Of a DNA stretch of 64,000 nucleotides, positions 45,355-53,955 are shown one piece after another; position 1 is the first letter of the stretch, and each line of letters begins with the position of its first letter. The position numbers and the translations under genes are program-made. The stretch covers positions 124,001 to 188,000 of the forward strand of contig JAPXFQ010000840.1 of assembly GCA_028564705.1 (NCBI GenBank). The letters are read 5' to 3'. This stretch comes from Apricaphanius iberus (Eukaryota; Chordata; Actinopteri; Cyprinodontiformes; Aphaniidae). The notes beneath the pieces were generated by a model. It was not told the DNA's origin. It saw only the letters and a list, made by a program, of their open reading frames with translations, and did no database searches.

Positions 45355-48300
45355 CAATGCCCGCAGAGTACCTTGGTGAGCAGGACTAAGGGGGATCCAA
45401 TGCTCACAATGGACATATATGGACATTCATTGCCATTCTTGGTGGACACTGGTGCTACTTTCAGCACGCTGGACAGAGTTTTAACAGACGTCAATTTTTC
45501 TGGGAACACAGTGTCTGTGATGGGCATCTCTGGGGCTCCGATGATTCTCCCTGTCACTCAACTATTGCCTGTTGCGGTGGGAGGTCAAAGACTATCACAT
45601 CCTTTTGTCATTGCTCAAACCACTCCTGTCAACTTGTTAGGCAGGGATCTGCTTATCAAACTGGGTGCTACTATCCTGTGTACCCCTGATGGACTTATGG
45701 TGACTTTTCCGAATGGACATACACATTGCTGTGACACCATGAGTGGTCAATTTTTGCTGAAAGATGACACTTCACAAGTGGCTGATATTTTCTGGGCCAG
45801 ATTGACTACGATGTCTGCAAGTGAATCTTCTGCGGCTGAATTTCTGAGATGCTGGAAGCCGTGGCTGCTTGAACTCCAGCCTTTTGTTCCACCGCCTGAC
45901 CCATTACATGTCACATTCCTATATGAGAGGGGCGATCCTACTTTGTATCAGGAAAAATTTGAAACAGAACTTGAAGGACAAACTTGGTCTGTGGCTTCGG
46001 GTCCATGCTTTGTGGGGAAGGAGGGTGTTGCACTGTTTGCTGATCTGACTTCAGAGCAGCATGAATGGTATATGATGGAAGCTGAAGCGCTTCCGCACAT
46101 ATCGCTATTGTTGCATCCAAAACATCAAGCTAAAGATTTGGGGGGAATGGTTAAAAGGGGAGTTGCATTAAAGGATTGGATTCCTACCCAGATACCTTCG
46201 GTCTCTTTTTCTCCTTCTTCTCAGATGTACAAAAGAGACACGCAGCTCTCAGACACTACTTTTTTGGAACATTTGCAGCTTTCTAGAAATCATGGCAGAG
46301 AAAAAACAGATCATCCTGATGCAGTGGAGGCATTAAAGGTCGTGCCTGACTCTTTGTGGTCAGATGGTCCCACTGATGTTGGTCTAGTGCATACAACAGC
46401 CATCACATTTGAGATGAAACATTCTGATCCAATTTGGCGTCCGCAGTATCCACATAAACCTCAGGCTGAAGAAGGTATTGCAGACACTATTGCAGGGTTA
46501 CTTGAAGTAGGAGTTTTAAAACCATCGGATTCTCCATATAACACCCCTATTCTTCCTGTAGAAAAACAAGGTACTGGTAAATACAGAATGGCACATGATT
46601 TGCGTGCTGTCAATGAGGCCCTCAAAACCCCTCCCATTGCTACGCCCAATCCGTATACGGCTTTGGCATCTCTTACACCTGATTTGAAATGGTTTACCTG
46701 CATAGATTTGGCTAACGCGTTTTTCTGTTTACCCCTCCATCCTTCTGTCAGGGATGTTTTTTCATTTACATTCAGAGGCAGGAAGCTACGTTATAGTAGG
46801 CTTCCGCAGGGTTTCGCTTTGAGTCCAGGTTTGTTTAATCAGGTTTTGAAGCAGTCATTAAGCACTGTACAGCTCCCTCCAGGCTGTGTTCTGACCCAGT
46901 ATGTGGACGACTTAATTTTGGCGGCCCCTACTGTTGAATCATGCATAGCAGCTACTCTAGCTGTGTTACGACATCTGGGGAGAGAGGGTTATAAAGTCTC
47001 CCGTGATAAGCTTCAGTTGGTCAGACAGGGGGTCCAGTTCCTGGGGCGGAAGGTGACAGCTCAAGGCGCTGGACTGACTGATACCCACAAAAATGCTATT
47101 TTGGCTCATTCAAAACCTCTCACTGTTAAATCAATGCTGTCATTTCTGGGACTGACAAATTTTTCCAGACATTATGTGCCTCATTACACGAACCTAACCA
47201 CACCACTCAGAGCGCTTGTGAATGCTCATGGTATGAAGAATCTACATGCTAAATTAGTATGGGATATACCAGCTGAGGAGGCATTTATTAGGTTGAAACA
47301 GGCTCTGGCACAAGCAGCTGATTTGGCCACTCCTGACTATACATGTCCATTTTTTCTCGACACATCAGAGACAGATGGCATTGTTAATGGCATTTTATTT
47401 CAGAAAAAGTGTGGTCAGAGACAGATTCTTATGTATCTTAGCATAAAGCTGCAAGCTATTGAAATGAGACAGCCGCCTTGCACGAGACACGCAGCCGGTA
47501 TTGCTCATCTAGTGGAAAAAACATCACACATTGTCAGGGGTTATCCACTTCATATTTTGACATCTCATGGGGTCATGGCATTGGTTAATTCTGAGATGTT
47601 TACTCTTTCAACTTTGCGTCAACAGCGAATTAGCAGAGTTTTGGAAGCACCGAACATTGTTTTTACGCATGAAGGAATAAACATGGCTGACCAAATGACC
47701 TTCTCTGGGGAGCAGCATGACTGTGTCAGACTGAATTCGGTTGCTCAGAAAATACGTCCTGATTTGCGATCTGACCCTTTGCCTTCAGGTGTTGTGCTTT
47801 ATACAGATGGTTGCTGTTTTAGGGATTTGCAGGGGCAGTTGAGATCAGGTTTTGCAATAGTAGTGCAAAATGGGGATTCCTTTCAGACTGTTGTTTCAGG
47901 GAAGCTTGATGGCAAGCAGAGCGCACAGCGTGCTGAAATAAGGGCTCTTATTGAAGCATGCAAGTGGGGCAGAGATAAAGATGTGACGATTTACACTGAT
48001 TCGAATTATGGGTTTTCTGTCATTCATTATGAATTACCGCAGTGGCAGAGAGCAGGTTTTGTTACCACTACGGGTAAGCCTATACAGCATCATGCGGACA
48101 TTATGGAACTTTTGGATGTTGTCATGTTGCCAGCTAACCTTGCTGTTCTTAAGTGTAAGGGTCACAGCAAGGCTGACACTGTTGATGCGCGTGGAAATGC
48201 TGCGGCAGATTTGGCTGCAAAAGAGGCAGCGGGTTACCTGTCACGTGTCCACACACAGCTGATTGTCACGTCAGCACAGGAAATGTCAGACAGTTTTGCT

Positions 48301-48402
48301 GAGGAAGTGCAGTTGGCGCAGCAGGCTGCTGCGTCACAGGAGATGACTGTGTGGAAGGATAGAGGTGCTGTTTTTGCTGATGGTTTTTTGGCGGGGGCCT
48401 GA
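45355..48402 (+). CDS. ERV pol: protease, 2H-like segment, reverse transcriptase, RNase H
   Basis: The frame is open from the UGA at 45352 to 48402; residue numbers here count from 45373. The protease active site FLVDTGA has Asp25. Residues about 165-265 form an extra segment with LHVTF (His179) and PHISL (His242), the paired H-h-[T/S]-h motifs of 2H phosphoesterases. The RT runs from about 340 to 560, with LPQGF and catalytic YVDD at 510-513. A tether domain follows. RNase H has a full set of metal ligands: Asp812 (YTDG), Glu855 (QRAEI), Asp876 (YTDS) and Asp946 (NAAAD). It stops at TGA 48400-48402 because of one extra base in a T run near 48386-48391; integrase continues in another frame. 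Expressed as Gag-Pol, cleaved by its own protease. Confidence 0.9.
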   Translation, partial: QCPQSTLVSRTKGDPMLTMDIYGHSLPFLVDTGATFSTLDRVLTDVNFSGNTVSVMGISGAPMILPVTQLLPVAVGGQRLSHPFVIAQTTPVNLLGRDLLIKLGATILCTPDGLMVTFPNGHTHCCDTMSGQFLLKDDTSQVADIFWARLTTMSASESSAAEFLRCWKPWLLELQPFVPPPDPLHVTFLYERGDPTLYQEKFETELEGQTWSVASGPCFVGKEGVALFADLTSEQHEWYMMEAEALPHISLLLHPKHQAKDLGGMVKRGVALKDWIPTQIPSVSFSPSSQMYKRDTQLSDTTFLEHLQLSRNHGREKTDHPDAVEALKVVPDSLWSDGPTDVGLVHTTAITFEMKHSDPIWRPQYPHKPQAEEGIADTIAGLLEVGVLKPSDSPYNTPILPVEKQGTGKYRMAHDLRAVNEALKTPPIATPNPYTALASLTPDLKWFTCIDLANAFFCLPLHPSVRDVFSFTFRGRKLRYSRLPQGFALSPGLFNQVLKQSLSTVQLPPGCVLTQYVDDLILAAPTVESCIAATLAVLRHLGREGYKVSRDKLQLVRQGVQFLGRKVTAQGAGLTDTHKNAILAHSKPLTVKSMLSFLGLTNFSRHYVPHYTNLTTPLRALVNAHGMKNLHAKLVWDIPAEEAFIRLKQALAQAADLATPDYTCPFFLDTSETDGIVNGILFQKKCGQRQILMYLSIKLQAIEMRQPPCTRHAAGIAHLVEKTSHIVRGYPLHILTSHGVMALVNSEMFTLSTLRQQRISRVLEAPNIVFTHEGINMADQMTFSGEQHDCVRLNSVAQKIRPDLRSDPLPSGVVLYTDGCCFRDLQGQLRSGFAIVVQNGDSFQTVVSGKLDGKQSAQRAEIRALIEACKWGRDKDVTIYTDSNYGFSVIHYELPQWQRAGFVTTTGKPIQHHADIMELLDVVMLPANLAVLKCKGHSKADTVDARGNAAADLAAKEAAGYLSRVHTQLIVTSAQEMSDSFAEEVQLAQQAAASQEMTVWKDRGAVFADGFLAGA
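45865..46170 (+). other. 2H phosphoesterase-like segment within ERV pol
   Basis: Lies between protease and RT, where retroviral Pol normally has only a short linker. It carries two H-hydrophobic-[T/S]-hydrophobic motifs (HVTF at residue 179 and HISL at residue 242), each at the end of a predicted hydrophobic strand, 63 residues apart. The block after the second motif (KHQAKDLGGMVKRG) and the middle (GKEGVALFADLTSEQHEWYM) look conserved rather than random. Similar HxT...HxS blocks occur, to my memory, in other fish ERV Pol proteins. 2H enzymes cleave or make 2',3'- or 2',5'-phosphodiester bonds in RNA. Activity here is inference. Confidence 0.45.
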
Positions 48403-48868
48403 TGGCCGTTTGGTTTTACCTGCCGCGTTAAAACCCACCCTTTTTCAGGAGGCTCATGGTGTGGCACATGTGTCATATACTCAGATGAAACGTAATCTTT
48501 GTTTTTGGTGGCATCCTTTCCTGCCACATATGATTAAGCGTTTTTTGAGTGAATGTGTGGTGTGTGGTCAATTTAATCCTAAGCCTACTATCAAGCCAGA
48601 AATGGGAGCCTTCCAGGACTTGTGTAGGCCTGGCGAGGAGATCGTGATCGATTATACAGATATGGGGACACCTGTTAGGGGTTTCCGATACCTGTTAGTG
48701 ATTATTGATTCATTGACCTCTTGGCTTTCTGCTTTTCCTGCGAGACGGGAGACTTCTCAAACGGTGGTGAAATCTTTGATTAACCACTGGATTCCGTGCC
48801 ATGGCTTTCCGACTAAGGTCAGGTCTGACAATGGCACACATTTTAAAAAAACATCTCCGGCAGGTTGA
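48378..48868 (+). pseudogene. ERV integrase, N-terminal and catalytic part
   Basis: Continues pol after the frameshift; the listed start is where homology resumes (FWRGPDGRLVLP). It contains the HHCC zinc finger (EAHGVAH, then CVVC) and two of the three catalytic acids: Asp96 (VIDYTD) and Asp155 (RSDNGTHF), numbered from 48365. The frame is lost at an A7 run (about 48845-48851), and the rest of integrase continues in a third frame at 48852-49436. The enzyme would insert viral cDNA; in this copy it is broken. Confidence 0.85.
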
Positions 48869-49436
48869 GGAACAGATGGGAATAACCCATAAGTTCGGCA
48901 CTGTTTATCATCCGCAATCGCAAGGTGTTGTCGAGCGTTCTAATTCTACTTTAAAGTTGAAGCTGGCAAAGATTTCAGCTCAGACGGGGCTTAATTGGCT
49001 AGATGCTCTCCCTATTGCTCTGATGGCCATCAGATCATCTGTCTGTAGGACGAAAGGTCTTACTCCTTATGAGATGTTTACAGGCAGGATCTTCCCTGGT
49101 CCTTGGGCTGGCAGAGAACCACAGGTTTCGCCCCATCCTGATCCAGATCCTCGAGGTGATCATCAGCAGCTGACGGGCCTGGTCTCCTCCTTCCTTCCGG
49201 CTCCCCGTGACGTGCAGGGACCTGCGGCGTCTGCTTCCGAGGCTGGACGAGTTTGGCTGAAGGTGTATAAGAGAAAGTGGCAGGAGCCCCGCTGGTCTGG
49301 CCCGTTCCAGGTTGCTGCTCGGACGACTCACGCTGTCCAGCTGCGTGGGAAAGGTTCTATTTGGTTTCACTGGTCCCAGTGTGCTCCGGCCCCTGACCCC
49401 CCCTCCTGTCCCTCATCTGCAGCAGCTCTCTGCTGA
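48852..49436 (+). pseudogene. ERV integrase, C-terminal part
   Basis: Begins after the A7 frameshift (homology from about HLRQVEEQMGITHKFG). The third catalytic acid is the Glu in QGVVERSNSTLK (codon 48933-48935), about 35 residues after Asp155, so D,D(35)E is complete across the frame break. The C-terminal domain (WLKVYKRKWQEPRWSGPF, later FHWSQC) resembles the gammaretroviral integrase end. A stop follows at 49434-49436. Confidence 0.85.
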
Positions 49437-50365
49437 CCTGGAGGAATCTCTCTGCAGTGGGTGGTGTCGGTTCTGACTAGGCAGTATCGACTGCCGAAGC
49501 CAGGAGGCAGGGCTTGGCCCACCCAGAAGATTGGTTCGGTTGCTGTGATCATTCAGTGTGATCTTTATGTGCCAACATTGGGCGAGATAAGCAATTTGGG
49601 CTTGCTTTTCTCGAAGAGGGAGTATACAGAAGAGAAAGATCGCAAAACATCTAACACATTACACAGCAGGTTTTGACCACTTCACAATCGGTGAAGGAAG
49701 CCAGGAGGCGGGGCCTGTCTGTGTATTTGTGTTATTGGGGGAAGTGTTCAGTTAATGAAGTAGCTGGCATTTCATTGAGGGCGATCTGAAAAAAAAAAAT
49801 TGGAAGAAATAAAGAGCCCACTCTACTGAATCGTCTCACCACTTGCAGCCGCTTGGTGACGGAGGAATAAACAAGAATAAAGACTAAAAAATATAATAAT
49901 AAAGACTGAACATTTATTAATCATTTTTCTGTTTTTTTTACAGGTTGTTTAACCAATTTTTATTCTACAGGTGCAGATTGTTAGACACTGCCTAAGAGGG
50001 TGTCAAAGACTTTTTAAGTAGTAAATTTGTAGGATTTTGTCATAATACTCAGTTGTTACGGTTTTATAAAAGTTTTTATTAATACGCTAAAACATTTTAA
50101 GGGGTGTTTAAATCATAATTAGGTTGACTTGATTACTAAATCTTGGTTTCAATTATCTTTTTTGATGATATGGTTTTCTGTCAATGTTTTTTAGGTTGTG
50201 ACAATTGCTAGAGTTTTGCCTTGTACTAAAAGAATATTGAATTGGGTTAAAACGATAAAAAATAAATTAATAAAATAAAAATAATTGCTTAAAGGTAAAG
50301 ATAAAGAAAAACAGACACCCTTCCTTGGTTAAAATAAACATAGGATCACACCACTAACAGAAAGT
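49437..50365 (+). other. ERV spacer between pol and env with candidate splice acceptors
   Basis: About 930 bp separate integrase and env, unlike most simple retroviruses, where pol and env overlap. A + frame at 49461-49676 is unrecognised. A strong polypyrimidine tract ending TTTTTTTTACAG (AG at 49942-49943) and a second TATTCTACAG (AG at 49969-49970) are good candidate acceptors for the spliced env RNA. From 49860 on the sequence is very AT-rich. Confidence 0.5.
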
Positions 50366-51529
50366 ATGCATCTTTGGGAAAATAAGAAGGTGCTGTCCAC
50401 CACAGGTATTTGCATAATGTTATTGGTCAATATTATCTTTTACTGTTGTGGTGAATGGCCCTACAATAGTTCTGCAAATCAAACACAGGTTGAAGTGCAC
50501 TCAATTAGACCGAGAAGAAACTTAATGGCTAAATCAACTCCCTATTCCCTGTGTGGCTCTTCTGCCGCACATCGTGGATTTTCTCAATTTTGCATACCAA
50601 AAGGACGATCTGCAGTGATTACTATTCCCTTAAATACATTAGTTTATAAGGGAGAACAAGCAAGTAAATATAAAACCTACCCCTTGTGGTACATAACAAA
50701 TGATCAAAAAGATACTAGTTGGTCCACTTTAATTGCTGATCCCCGTGGATATGACTGGAGAAGGTACACTACTACAGCTTATGCAAGACATATGTGTCCT
50801 TTGGTTAAATTGGATAAGGTTGCAGATAAATTACTTCTTACTGTTAATTTAACTAAAAGTGATCTCCTCCCCTTAAAATATCTCGAGAATGGGCAAGGTT
50901 GTACTCTCTTTATAATTTGGGTTTATAAAGGGGGAAAAGATGTTCAATTTCCTATTATAATCTGTCAAGACTCTCTTAATGCTTCCACCTCGGTAAGTCA
51001 AAATCAGGCCTCAGCAGCAAGAGGTAGTATAATTAAAGAAGAACCATCTGTGGACGATTACTTTGAAATGATGACAGGTGTGGGTGGCTCCACTAATAAT
51101 TGGTTGCTTATGGTAGAACAAGCAGGACAAGAAGCGAGGCGGGATTGTGTTGTGTGCATGGGAGCCAGACCTATTCTCAGGGTGGTCCCTGCACCTGTTG
51201 AGCTCAACACAACTTGTCTGGTTTCCCTGCTGTCTAGTGTAAATCCAGTAAAAGATTGTAGTAACTGGGAGAAATTATTCCCTATAGCTGATGACAGAGC
51301 TACCCCACCTTTCTTTGATAGTAATGTTGCTCCAAATAATTTTACTTGTTTCAAAAATGATAAGCCTGGAAATAAAGTAGTGGGTTCAGTCAACATCACG
51401 TATTGCAATTCAATCCAAAACTCTGGCAATGTCAATAATGGTTTCATTAGCAGTATTTGTGTCGACTATGGTGTTATGTGGATGTTGTTGTATTCCATGT
51501 ATACGTTCATTATTCATAAAATGCATTGA
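50366..51529 (+). pseudogene. ERV env, surface subunit with lost transmembrane subunit
   Basis: 387 residues from an ATG at 50366. A hydrophobic segment at residues 13-28 looks like a signal peptide, followed by a basic RPRR motif (48-51) and several N-glycosylation sequons (NSS, NLT, NAS, NTT, NFT, NIT). CVVC at 261-264 resembles the CXXC motif of gammaretroviral SU. The protein would mediate receptor binding and entry. A fusion peptide, heptad repeats, the CX6CC motif and the membrane anchor expected of the TM subunit are missing: sequence jumps from the SU-like part (about 51430) to what is, in another frame (51429-51623), a cysteine-rich membrane-proximal segment and cytoplasmic tail. It is defective. 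Confidence 0.75.
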
Positions 51530-51623
51530 CAAAGCTGTTGGTAATAATATGCAAGGTCAATATCTGTTAATCCCTCACTTGGAGCCTGAAGGAGAAGTAC
51601 AGAGAAATGGTCAATCTATTTGA
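51430..51623 (+). pseudogene. ERV env, transmembrane-subunit tail remnant
   Basis: In a frame different from the SU frame, the sequence gives a hydrophobic stretch rich in cysteine (VLCGCCCIPCIRSL) and a charged tail ending QRNGQSI before a stop 25 bp short of the LTR. This is the usual make-up of the end of a retroviral TM subunit. The ectodomain before it is deleted. Confidence 0.65.
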
Positions 51624-51645
51624 AAAAAAGATTGAAAGAGGGAAT
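51624..51645 (+). promoter_or_regulatory. ERV polypurine tract
   Basis: AAAAAAGATTGAAAGAGGGAAT lies directly before the 3' LTR and is purine-only except for a few T residues. It serves as primer for plus-strand synthesis. Confidence 0.75.
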
Positions 51646-52254
51646 TGTCGGGATTGATATTTTTTTAGGGCTACTTTATATAACAGTCTCGTATTGAATA
51701 TGTTTATATAATCTTTAGTTAGTATTCAGAAAGTAAAAGTCTGTTTTTAGTAGCTTGCATGATAGTAAAGAAATGTTTGTCAAGTATGGTTTATGGGGGA
51801 AAGCTTTTAAGTCGTAAAACTCTAGGCTAAAGTTTATTGCACGTTTTATAAGGGATGCGAGATAAGAAACAGAGTAGAGAGTAGACAAGCCATAAACAGA
51901 CCGATGGTTACTATACAGCGATAACACAGGAAACCCTTGAGAATAAACGTTTGTGTGTAGATAAACAAAACTCTAGGGGAGGATCAGATAGACATGTGAC
52001 TATGTGCTTTGTTCTTCTTTAATAAAAATGGTACACCCCTGTACACGACAGTTCAGTTCAGTTCAACTCAGTTCTGACTGTTCTCCGCCTGCAGGTGTGT
52101 ATGAGTGTGAAACAGAAATTCTGTGTCTGTGCATCATTTCCATCTCTGTCTCTCAGCTCTGATTTTATTTTGAAAAACTCCCGCCGGGGTAAATGTTGGC
52201 GCCCCTACACTCTCCGGAAGCGAGTGCCGATCGCATGGGAACGAGGAGCCAACA
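51646..52254 (+). repeat. ERV 3' LTR
   Basis: 609 bp, TGTCGGG to GCCAACA. The last 242 bp (52013-52254) match the 5' LTR with one visible difference, while 51800-52010 differs by many indels. Followed by ATGT, the right copy of the target duplication. Confidence 0.92.
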
Positions 52255-52884
52255 ATGTGCAGCAAACTACGTCCAGCGCTGGAATGACGCAGCTTTTCGC
52301 CTCTGTGTCCCCTTAAAGAAAGGAGTTGCCATATACATGCTACGAATACCATGAATTACAAACCAAGACTGTATTTTTGTAATAAAGCTGTGTGCCTTGA
52401 AAATGTTTTCATTTTTTTTTAATCACCACTACAATATGTTTTACAGATATCCCATATTTGAGTAGGCTTCGACTTTACAGCAGCTTCCAAATGTATGCAG
52501 AATCTTCTCTTCACCCAACAAGCTCAGAAATGCTGAAACTCCGTTTGGATCACAGCACTGGTGTTTAACGTCTTTGTTCTTCAGCAAACACTAAACACAT
52601 CCACTCGCTGTAGCGAGGTTTCAAAATGGGGGTTGGTTTGTTATTAAAACACGCTGTCAAGTTACTCTGCAGTGACTCCGCCCTCCAGCCAATCAGTGAC
52701 CGACAGCCATCTGACGTCGCTTTTCAGTACCAGTTCAGCACGGATGGAACCACAGCTGAGGTGGTACGAAAAATAGTATCGGCTCCGAGCGGTTAAGCCA
52801 GACTTCTGCCAGTCGAGAGTAAAAGGTACTGAGGCTGAGTCGATCCGAGTCAAGTTGATTCGTACTGGTGGAGAGACGCCTTAA

Positions 52885-53780
52885 ATGTCCCCAGATTTAT
52901 TTAAATCCAGTGTTGCTTAAATTTTCTTTTTTTTACCAACATCTTATAATGATGGTTGAGGACTCCGATCTGTCAGTGGGATTATATGGCATCAACATCA
53001 AGCTTTGTCGAGTAATCGTACTAACGGCTTGCTCCCGGCTTAGAGCTGAGTCCCAGTTTACAAGTCACTCAGAAAATCAAATTATTAGATGGAGTATGTT
53101 TTACTCCCAACAATAAATAGCGATATGCGCCCCTACTAGCCTTATATTGGTTAGCTTCAACCTGCGCTCAGGCAGTATACAGAGGGTGGTGGGTGTGAAG
53201 CAGACGGAGTTAAAGCAGGATATTCACAACCACAATGCCTTGTCTCTTCGTCAGTCCCAACATGCACTTATCAGCAGCTTACATTTATCTTCGCCCCCAT
53301 TTTCTTCCGTACGGAGCCCCTAAGGGGACATGGGGAAACAAAAACAAAAGGGTCACAAAAAAGTTGGTGCACATTAGCTTGGCCTGCTCGATTTAAGGTC
53401 CATTAAACTACGGCTACCCAACTCTCCTCTCTTTATATCAAAAGCAGTGAGCGATAGACTGACAGCCACTTACTATTGTCACCGCTTACACCCACCTGAC
53501 TCCTGTTACCATCACAATAATCGCCAAAGAAAATCTAAACCCAGTGATCGATTACACACAATATATTTAGTTATGGCACCTACAATAGAAAATGTCCTCT
53601 GCATTAATTCATGCATGAGATGCCAGTGTAGAAATAAAGCAGATTAATTTGTGCAATCATGCACTTGAAAACAAGTTGCTAAGTGGTGCGCACCACTTAC
53701 TATCTTGTGCACACGTTACTAATTGGTCAAGATTCTGACACTCCACTTTGGCTCAATTCATGGCGGACTACGGTGTATAA
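52885..53780. other. intergenic DNA, no gene recognised
   Basis: No supported gene. A short inverted motif (CCGTACGGAGCCCC, then GGGGACATGGGG) near 53308-53336 resembles transposon subterminal sequence, but I found no partner end. Confidence 0.45.
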
Positions 53781-53955
53781 GGTCAGAGGGCCCAGTGGCG
53801 CCTGTGTCTGGCAGCCTCGCCTCTGTCAGCGCCCCAGGGCAGCTGTGGCTAAAACGTTGCTTGCCATCACCGGTGTGTGAATGTGTGTGTGGATGGGTGA
53901 ATGACTTGTGGTCCTCTGACTGAAAAAGCACTATTCAAATGCAGGCCATTTACCA
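53781..53955 (+). repeat. LINE/SINE 3' tail repeat of a second fish family
   Basis: Contains GGCGCCTGTGTCTGGCAGCC and GTGTGTGAATGTGTGTGTGG, then AAAAGCACTATTCAAATGCA and GGCCATTTACCA, a familiar order in a common fish interspersed repeat. Non-coding. Confidence 0.55.

Larger units (their letters stand above)
40815..52254 (+). mobile_element. endogenous retrovirus (class I, gamma/epsilon-like), 11.4 kb
   Basis: Two roughly 600-bp LTRs (40815-41411 and 51646-52254) start TGTCGGG and end CAACA, flanked by the 4-bp duplication ATGT (40811-40814 and 52255-52258). Order: 5' LTR, a 1.8-kb leader, gag, pol, env remnant, polypurine tract, 3' LTR. A 4-bp duplication, a single CCHC knuckle, and pol in the same frame as gag behind one stop codon are gamma/epsilonretrovirus-like traits. 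Coding parts carry three frameshifts (gag, two in integrase), and env lacks nearly all of its transmembrane subunit, so this copy cannot be replication competent on its own. Confidence 0.93.
40389..52881. mobile_element. non-autonomous Harbinger-type element carrying the ERV
   Basis: The left end AGGCATCTCTCCACTAGTAC and the right end, AGGCGTCTCTCCACCAGTAC in reverse complement, match at 18 of 20 positions, with TAA directly outside both (40386-40388 and 52882-52884). Without the ERV insertion the element is about 1.05 kb (40389-40814 plus 52259-52881), and I see no transposase in it. The TIRs differ from those of the element at 15157-25239, so this is a different Harbinger family. Confidence 0.75.
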
